DNA of 33,434 bases. It comes from an uncultured Bacteroidota bacterium. GTDB taxonomy: Bacteria; Bacteroidota; Bacteroidia; Flavobacteriales_F; PHOS-HE28. Each line of letters starts with the position of its first letter. The stretch's first letter is position 1. The position numbers and the translations under genes are program-made. The notes below the pieces were generated by a model. That model had not been told where the DNA came from. It ran no database searches and was given only the letters and a program-made list of their open reading frames with translations. Positions 28,098 through 33,434 of the stretch are shown here, one piece after another. The stretch spans positions 1-33,434 of the forward strand of contig CADECG010000026.1 in the NCBI GenBank assembly GCA_902825795.1, in the 5' to 3' direction.

Positions 28098-29066
28098 ATG
28101 CAACCATCGAGCTATGCCTTTTACACCATGCAGAGCCGCATGCTGCATTTGCTCACTTCCATCTACCACCGGCTGGGCGAAGTGCAGGCCCGGCATCTGC
28201 AACAACCCGTGCCTGAGCTGGAACGCGCCTACCGCGTGAGCGCCGTACACGCCACGCTCGCACTGGAGGGCAACCCGCTGGAGCCCTTGCCCATTGCCGA
28301 GCTGGTGAGCCGCCCCACGTCCACCGCAGGACCCTCGGCCTTGGAGGCCGTTAACACCCAGCGCGCCCTGGAACTGCTTCCAGAGCTAGACCCCTTTACC
28401 GGCCTCGACCTTCGCCGGGCGCACGGGGTGCTGATGCACGGCCTCGCGCTGGATGCCGGCCAGTACCGCACCGGACCCATGGAAGTGGTGTATGGCGACC
28501 CACCGCCCCTGCGCATTGCACCGGCCACCAACATCCCGTACTTGGTGGAAGAGCTGCTCAACTTCGTGGAGGGCGACGATGCCCCGCCCATCATTACCAG
28601 CTGTTTGCTGCATTTCGGCTTGGTGTACCTGCGGCCGTTCACCGCGGGCAACGGCCGCATGGCGCGGCTGTGGCAGCGGCGGGTGCTCATGAAGCACTGG
28701 CCGGTGTTCGCCTTCCTGCCGGTGGAAGCCTTCATCCAGAAAACCCAGCCCACGTACTACGCCGCGTTGGAGTTCGCCGACCGGCAGGGGGACTGCGGCA
28801 GCTTCGTTACCTACCTGATGGAGCGCATGGACGAGGCCTTGGCCGAACTGCTGGCCATGCCCGATCCCGTGCGCAAAGCGGCCGACCGCATCGATCTGTT
28901 CCTGGCCCAAGCCCCCGATCGCCCCTTCCGGCGCAAGGACTACATGAACACGTTTCCAAGGCTCAGCAGCGCCAGCGCAAGTCGCGACCTGCGCGATGCC
29001 GTGGTAGCCGCGCGGTTGGTGCGGGAGGGGGATGGGAGGACGGCGGTATACCGGTGGCAGCGTTGA
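28098..29066 (+). CDS. Fic family protein with a degenerate active-site motif
   Basis: This is a 322-residue Fic-fold protein. Order of parts: N-terminal helices with an inhibitory-type motif T53-L-A-L-E57-G58 (the [S/T]xxxE[G/N] pattern that blocks ATP in regulated Fic enzymes); the Fic core (about 100-235); and a C-terminal winged-helix-like segment (about 268-322, FRRKDYMNTFPRLSSASASR then VREGDGRTAVYRW). The catalytic loop should read HPFxDGNGRxxR. Here it reads R179-P-F-T-A183-G-N-G-R187-M-A-R190, so the essential His is Arg and the metal-binding Asp/Glu is Ala. The GNGR anion-binding part is kept. The frame is intact and long, so this is not an obvious pseudogene. AMP transfer is probably lost; a DNA-binding or scaffold role is possible. 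Confidence 0.85.
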   Translation: MQPSSYAFYTMQSRMLHLLTSIYHRLGEVQARHLQQPVPELERAYRVSAVHATLALEGNPLEPLPIAELVSRPTSTAGPSALEAVNTQRALELLPELDPFTGLDLRRAHGVLMHGLALDAGQYRTGPMEVVYGDPPPLRIAPATNIPYLVEELLNFVEGDDAPPIITSCLLHFGLVYLRPFTAGNGRMARLWQRRVLMKHWPVFAFLPVEAFIQKTQPTYYAALEFADRQGDCGSFVTYLMERMDEALAELLAMPDPVRKAADRIDLFLAQAPDRPFRRKDYMNTFPRLSSASASRDLRDAVVAARLVREGDGRTAVYRWQR

Positions 29067-29099
29067 GGTGAGCATACGTTTTCGGCAAGAACCTGCACC

Positions 29100-29324
29100 A
29101 TGGCCTCCATCGATCTACATGCACAAATCCGGCAGCGACTCGAAGACGTCCAAGACTGGACCATCCTCGGACGGGTGTTGAACTTCGTACGTGGGGTCAA
29201 ACAAGGTAGCGAGAACCCTTTCACCCAGAAGAATTGGCTGAGTTGGATGCCGAACACGAGAAGGCAGTCAATGGCGAAGGCCCTTCATACGCATGGGATG
29301 AAGTGAAAGCCATGGCGCGGAGGG
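29100..29324 (+). pseudogene. Frameshifted antitoxin-like remnant (addiction-module component family)
   Basis: One frame from 29100 reads MASIDLHAQIRQRLEDVQDW...GSENPFTQK and then loses sense. A second frame, one base off from about 29231, continues ELAELDAEHEKAVNGEGPSY and AWDEVKAMARR. Joined, they look like a small antitoxin: an N-terminal helix followed by the ELD...W-x-EV ending common in addiction-module component proteins. A one-base deletion near 29229-29231 would explain the break. The second frame then runs on without a proper stop. Neither piece alone resembles a complete protein. The family assignment rests on pattern recognition only, and a sequencing error is possible. Confidence 0.4.
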
Positions 29325-29366
29325 ATGAGCCATCGGCTGGTGGTAAGTCCAAAGGTAGCCGAGCTG
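29325..29366 (+). pseudogene. Possible ParE/RelE toxin N-terminal fragment
   Basis: An ATG in an ATGA context at 29325 starts MSHRLVVSPKVAEL, which resembles the first strand and helix of RelE/ParE-type toxins (YRLVVSPxAxxxL). After about 14 residues the similarity vanishes into low-complexity sequence, so only a stub would remain. It lies exactly where a toxin would follow the antitoxin-like remnant. Very short; treat as a hint. Confidence 0.2.
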
Positions 29367-29448
29367 CTGCGGGGGGGCTGCTTACCAGCAGCACCACACA
29401 ACAGAAGACATTCAGTAAGTTCGGCTCCGATCCTCAGCCAGGTATGCC

Positions 29449-32400
29449 ATGGACTTGCTCTGCCGTCGCCATATTGTTCTGACCCTCGTCGGGATTTTCT
29501 TGAGTGCCTTGGTCAGGGCGCAGTTTTCTCCGATCCACGACGTTAGTACCGAGGACAACATTATTGAAGCAACGGTGGCAGCGGACATCGACGGCGACTC
29601 TAACGTTGACATTGTGTATTGCGACTACCACACTGTTTACTGGGCACCAAACATTGGTAACGGAAGGTTCATCACACCTCGTATTGTCACGACAGAACAT
29701 GGCATGGGGTCGAGTGTCACTCGATTGTTCGTGGAGGATATTGACGTCGATGGCGATGTTGACATAGCCATCTCAACCATTCCCTCCATGTGGATAGATA
29801 CCATGTTGTCGATTTACCAGAACGACGGTCTTGGCAATTTCATTCAGGTATTCTCTATCACCCAACCCAGCTGGAACCACAGATTTGCAGACTTGGATAC
29901 AGATGGACTAGTGGACTTGTACTTCGAAGACACGATGAACATAATGTGGATGTCAAGCATTGGAAACTGTTCATTTGACAATGCTCAAATTCTTCATTCC
30001 GATTCCATTTCCGTCAAGCACATCGCATCGGGCGATTTCGATTTAGATGGTGACATCGATTTGCTGGGCCGTTCCATCCATTTTGATTATAGTCAAACTC
30101 TGTATCTGCTTCACAATGACGGGAACGCAGGGATGACTGCGACTGAGATACTCCTCGATACACTTCCCGCGAAATACGTTTCTGAAGATTATACCGGTGA
30201 TGGTTATCCAGATTTTTTGGCCGTTAGACAAACTGCTGGCATATCCATTTTCGTGAATGACAGCTTCGGCGCTTTTGATTCCACCATAGTTGTGGCAGCG
30301 ACCTCCAACAGCCTAATTCACGCCTCTTCAGTTGACATTGATCAAGATGGCGATCTCGATCTGTACACTACGAACAATAGTGGCAACACTTATGCGCACA
30401 TCAATGACGGTGGTGGACAGTATCAACAGGCGATACCTCAAGGAGGTGACTATCAGTTCAGACTGATTAACGACCTCGATGGTGATGGCCACTTGGACGC
30501 CATCGGAACTGCGTGTTGGCGGAGAAACTCTGGCACTATCACAGGGAGCTTTCCACGCCGCTTTTCTGTTGTACCTCTAATCGGATCATGCCAGGTCCCC
30601 GCCTACGCAGGCTATGCACCGGTGGACCTCGACCAAGACGGCCACCTGGACCTGGTCAGCACGTCTGACTGCACAAGGATGGTTGCCTGGTTAAGAGACA
30701 CAGGAGACCAACGCTTCGACCAGTTCGCGCCGCTAGCCTATCTTGATGCGGCGAATGTTGCAACAGGCGATGTGGATGGTGATGGTGATCTTGATGTACT
30801 AAGCACAGCAAGTTGCCAGAGTTCGCCTGACAGCACCTTCATCAATTGGTTGGAAAACAATGGTACGCCTCACCATTGGCCCGTACACTACATCCCCACC
30901 TCGCACCTGATCAATCAAGTATTGTCTGTCGACATGGACCTTGACGGCGATTCCGATATCGTCGCTCAAGCTTGCGTGGCCGATTCGGCCATTTCCATAC
31001 ATATGAACAGTGGTGGGGGGCAATTCACCGAAATGGGTCCCTTCGCTTCACTCGCTACGATTTCAGCCTGGCACGTGGGCGATATGAACGGGGATGCCTT
31101 CCCGGATCTGGTTGCTGCGGATTTTACCGCTCAGGTAGTGGTGTGGTACCCTGGTGATGGAAGTGGCAGTTTGTTGCCGGCTCTGGTCATCAACGCGTAC
31201 GATACGCTCATCACAAGTCTACATGCTGCCGATATCGATAGCGACCTTGACATGGATATCGTCACTAACTCGGCTAACCTCGATTCCGGCTGCTGGGTCA
31301 TGATGTACATCAACGACGGTGGGGGCAACTTCAACTCCGTTCGTCTTCATCGTCCCGCGTGGGATGATGCCGACCTCATGGTAGGTGACATCAACGGTGA
31401 TCTTCGACCGGACCTAGCCGTAGATTGGGTTGCCGTCATGTTGAATGACAGCGTTCAGAGCTTCACAGAGCATGTTCAGACGGGGGTCAACTATGCCGAC
31501 TTTTTGCTCGATGTGGATGGCGATGGGGATAATGATGCCTTCACTTTGGGCTCCGATGCTATTCATTGGCAGGAGAATTTCTTTGGGAGTCCGTATCGAT
31601 TTACAGGTAGTATATTTTTTGACGTCGACATGAACGGTGTTTTTGACTCCACGGATGTTCCGATGGGATCTGCGATCATTGAAAGCAGTCCGCAAGCCAG
31701 CTACGCCTACACGGACACCTCCGGGCATTACGTTGTCTATGCTGATTCTGGCAGCTATGTCGTCACGCATTTATTCGATACGGCTCTATGGAACCTCAGT
31801 TCGGACAGTATCGAGTACCACGTAGCCCTTACCAGTCTTGACCCTATCGCTACTGGGGTCGATTTCGGTATCACACCGTCATACCCCGCCACCTTGGTGC
31901 GACCCAGCCTGGTTCCTGGGTTGGACGTCTGCGGTGGCCCTACTACCTACTTCTTTTCTTGGCAGAACAGGGGGAACACGATCTGCGACGGGTGGGTAAT
32001 GCTTGAACTGGATTCCCTGTTGGTGCCCGATAGCATAGCCCCGCCACCCGACTCGATCGTAGGGCAGCGCTACTACTGGTCATATGAGGACCTCTTCTTT
32101 TACGAGGACGTGCGGACGAGGCTATACGTGACCTCTCCCTCTGCTGACAACATCGGGGAATGGCTTGAGTGCGCCATGTCGATCGCGGTTACCGACTCGC
32201 AAGGCGTCGTTGTCGAGCAGTTCGATTCGCTATGGACGCGCCAGATTACGTGCTCCTTTGACCCGAATGACAAGCAAGTTGCCCCTGCGGGGTTCGGCTC
32301 GTTCGGGGCGGTTGACATGGATACTGAATGGCTCGATTACACGATCCGGTTCCAGAATACGGGAAATGACACTGCATACACCGTTATGCTCAGGGATTCG

Positions 32401-33165
32401 ATAAGCGATCGATTGGATGTTGCATCCATTTGTGACTTCGCCTCCTCACATACCATCTCATCGATGAACATCGAGCAAGACCGGGAGCTGGTGGCCCGGT
32501 TTGAGAACATCATGCTGCCGGACAGTGGTACGAACCAAGCCGGTAGCCAGGGCTTCTTGTCGTTCCGCGCACGGGTACTCCCGGGATTAGCAAGTGGCTC
32601 AAGCATTACGAACCGCGCCTACATCTATTTTGATTACAACGCACACGTGATTACGAACACAGCGATGACCACTTTGGTGGACTGCGACCTTTTCGATGTT
32701 GGGGTCATGCTGGAGGACTCTGGAATACTGGTGGCTTCCGCAGCCATGTCCTATCAATGGATGCTGAACGGCGTGCCCATACCGAATGCCCAACAGGATG
32801 TACTGGCACCGACGATGCCGGGTAGCTATTCCGTGTCAGCCATAGATGTCTTCGGGTGCCAAGACACGAGCGCTTCCGTTGTGGTCACGGGCATCGAAGA
32901 CCCGCAGCAACCGTCGGTTGCGATCGTTGTATTCCCAAACCCCTCGAACGGTGATTTTGATGTTCTTGTCCGTTCCAGTGGAGACGTGGATGCAATGTTG
33001 GAATGTCTCGATGCTCAAGGTCGGCTCGCTTACCGGGGGCAAATTGTTGGTCAGAGCTCACAGAGAGTCCGTCTACGTGGCTTACAACCTGGTCTGTATC
33101 TTGTCCGATTGTTGAGTGGCCAGTCCTCACACGTTTCACGCGTTATAGTTGTTGCCGGTCCTTAG
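29449..33165 (+). CDS. Giant secreted FG-GAP/VCBS-repeat protein with T9SS type A sorting domain
   Basis: The protein is 1238 residues. A signal peptide (MDLLCRRHIVLTLVGIFLSA...VRAQ) is followed by a repeat region (about 40-700) with 14 calcium-binding Asp motifs of the type DIDGDSNVDI, DVDGDGDLDV and DLDQDGHLDL, as in VCBS/FG-GAP beta-propellers. Next come an SdrD-B-like domain (about 719-790; GSIFFDVDMNGVFDSTDVPM), a domain with the Bacteroidota motif CSFDPNDKQV (about 934-1075) ending in IYFDYNAHVITNTA, and an Ig-like segment (about 1102-1150; YQWMLNGVPI). Last is a type A sorting domain (about 1161-1238; VFPNPSNGDF). It should be exported by the T9SS and displayed on or released from the surface, probably as an adhesin or matrix protein. 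Its composition looks more AT-rich than the ribosomal cluster. Confidence 0.9.
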   Translation: MDLLCRRHIVLTLVGIFLSALVRAQFSPIHDVSTEDNIIEATVAADIDGDSNVDIVYCDYHTVYWAPNIGNGRFITPRIVTTEHGMGSSVTRLFVEDIDVDGDVDIAISTIPSMWIDTMLSIYQNDGLGNFIQVFSITQPSWNHRFADLDTDGLVDLYFEDTMNIMWMSSIGNCSFDNAQILHSDSISVKHIASGDFDLDGDIDLLGRSIHFDYSQTLYLLHNDGNAGMTATEILLDTLPAKYVSEDYTGDGYPDFLAVRQTAGISIFVNDSFGAFDSTIVVAATSNSLIHASSVDIDQDGDLDLYTTNNSGNTYAHINDGGGQYQQAIPQGGDYQFRLINDLDGDGHLDAIGTACWRRNSGTITGSFPRRFSVVPLIGSCQVPAYAGYAPVDLDQDGHLDLVSTSDCTRMVAWLRDTGDQRFDQFAPLAYLDAANVATGDVDGDGDLDVLSTASCQSSPDSTFINWLENNGTPHHWPVHYIPTSHLINQVLSVDMDLDGDSDIVAQACVADSAISIHMNSGGGQFTEMGPFASLATISAWHVGDMNGDAFPDLVAADFTAQVVVWYPGDGSGSLLPALVINAYDTLITSLHAADIDSDLDMDIVTNSANLDSGCWVMMYINDGGGNFNSVRLHRPAWDDADLMVGDINGDLRPDLAVDWVAVMLNDSVQSFTEHVQTGVNYADFLLDVDGDGDNDAFTLGSDAIHWQENFFGSPYRFTGSIFFDVDMNGVFDSTDVPMGSAIIESSPQASYAYTDTSGHYVVYADSGSYVVTHLFDTALWNLSSDSIEYHVALTSLDPIATGVDFGITPSYPATLVRPSLVPGLDVCGGPTTYFFSWQNRGNTICDGWVMLELDSLLVPDSIAPPPDSIVGQRYYWSYEDLFFYEDVRTRLYVTSPSADNIGEWLECAMSIAVTDSQGVVVEQFDSLWTRQITCSFDPNDKQVAPAGFGSFGAVDMDTEWLDYTIRFQNTGNDTAYTVMLRDSISDRLDVASICDFASSHTISSMNIEQDRELVARFENIMLPDSGTNQAGSQGFLSFRARVLPGLASGSSITNRAYIYFDYNAHVITNTAMTTLVDCDLFDVGVMLEDSGILVASAAMSYQWMLNGVPIPNAQQDVLAPTMPGSYSVSAIDVFGCQDTSASVVVTGIEDPQQPSVAIVVFPNPSNGDFDVLVRSSGDVDAMLECLDAQGRLAYRGQIVGQSSQRVRLRGLQPGLYLVRLLSGQSSHVSRVIVVAGP

Positions 33166-33434
33166 CACCCTACAAAACAACAGGTGTGGGTGTATGCGAG
33201 TTGCGCACAGGTCTCATCGTGTGCTGTTCGGTCAAGGTCCAACCCAAAAGACTCCCTCCATACGCGCTCGGCTACTGCCGAGTGCGCTCCGAGTTCTAGG
33301 GCCCAGGCCCGCCTCCTGAGTTGCACACCGTTTTCGTAACCGTATCCGAAATCTTCATAAGACAAACAAGGCCCGGCTTCTGTAAGCTTCCCCTAAAGTC
33401 GGGCCAGTGATAACTGGAGGTCTCAGGAGCATTG
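33166..33434. other. Non-coding end of window
   Basis: No convincing gene is visible here. A 67-codon minus-strand open frame (33162-33365) has no recognisable domain and no start signal. The only structure is the hairpin pair at 33370-33417. The window ends before any further gene starts. Confidence 0.5.
33370..33417. repeat. Two adjacent hairpins at the window end
   Basis: The first is a 10-bp stem with one G-T pair: GGCCCGGCTT (33370-33379) and AAGTCGGGCC (33396-33405), loop 16 nt. The second overlaps its 3' end: CCAGT (33404-33408), loop GATA, ACTGG (33413-33417), a perfect 5-bp stem. The minus strand after the first stem is T-rich (TTGTTTGTC), so it might terminate a minus-strand transcript coming from beyond the window. 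It could also be a structured leader of a plus-strand gene just outside. Confidence 0.45.

Noticed and set aside
33162-33365. A 67-codon minus-strand frame starting MSYEDFGYGYENGVQ
   Set aside because: No domain, no start signal, and it runs into the stop region of the large plus-strand gene. It could be part of a dispersed intergenic repeat, but that cannot be shown here.

Overview
The window comes from the chromosome of a Bacteroidota bacterium, probably Flavobacteriales. Three things support this. The window holds type IX secretion (T9SS) parts: a PorP/SprF C-terminus, a PorE-like lipoprotein, and two secreted proteins ending in type A sorting domains. Several genes are preceded by a Bacteroidota-type -7 box (TAnnTTTG). 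The gene order rplQ-carA-eno follows a merged str-S10-spc-alpha ribosomal operon. Most starts lack a Shine-Dalgarno sequence. The base composition is fairly GC-rich for the phylum, so an uncultured environmental lineage is plausible (inference).

Layout. 1-2242 (+): end of a PorP/SprF gene, overlapped by a PorE-like TPR/beta-propeller/OmpA lipoprotein gene. 2250-3776 (-): an unrecognised all-helical protein. 3911-6346 (+): a secreted M1-family metallopeptidase with a T9SS sorting domain. 6350-7168 (-): a putative outer-membrane beta-barrel protein. 7223-9652 (-): eno and carA. 9703-9735: a strong intrinsic terminator closing the ribosomal operon. 9757-27789 (-): 33 consecutive genes, in transcription order rpsL-rpsG-fusA-rpsJ-rplC-rplD-rplW-rplB-rpsS-rplV-rpsC-rplP-rpmC-rpsQ-rplN-rplX-rplE-rpsN-rpsH-rplF-rplR-rpsE-rpmD-rplO-secY-map-infA-rpmJ-rpsM-rpsK-rpsD-rpoA-rplQ. 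27790-28097: the operon promoter region, with a leader hairpin and a dyad. 28098-29066 (+): a Fic-fold protein with a degraded catalytic motif. 29100-29366: a probable broken toxin-antitoxin remnant. 29449-33165 (+): a giant FG-GAP/VCBS-repeat T9SS cargo protein. 33166-33434: non-coding, with two adjacent hairpins.

The core is translation machinery: ribosomal proteins, IF-1, EF-G, the RNA polymerase alpha subunit, the SecY translocon and methionine aminopeptidase, all on one strand with very tight spacing. The flanks are lineage-specific cell-surface and secretion functions plus a small accessory patch (Fic protein and toxin-antitoxin debris) just upstream of the operon promoter.

I found no clearly new multi-gene system. 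The observations most worth following are the Fic protein that has lost its catalytic histidine but kept its inhibitory glutamate motif; a perfect palindromic hairpin in the rpsD leader; a short repeat found twice, each copy 1-2 nt after a stop codon inside the operon; and the dyad and hairpin at the operon promoter.
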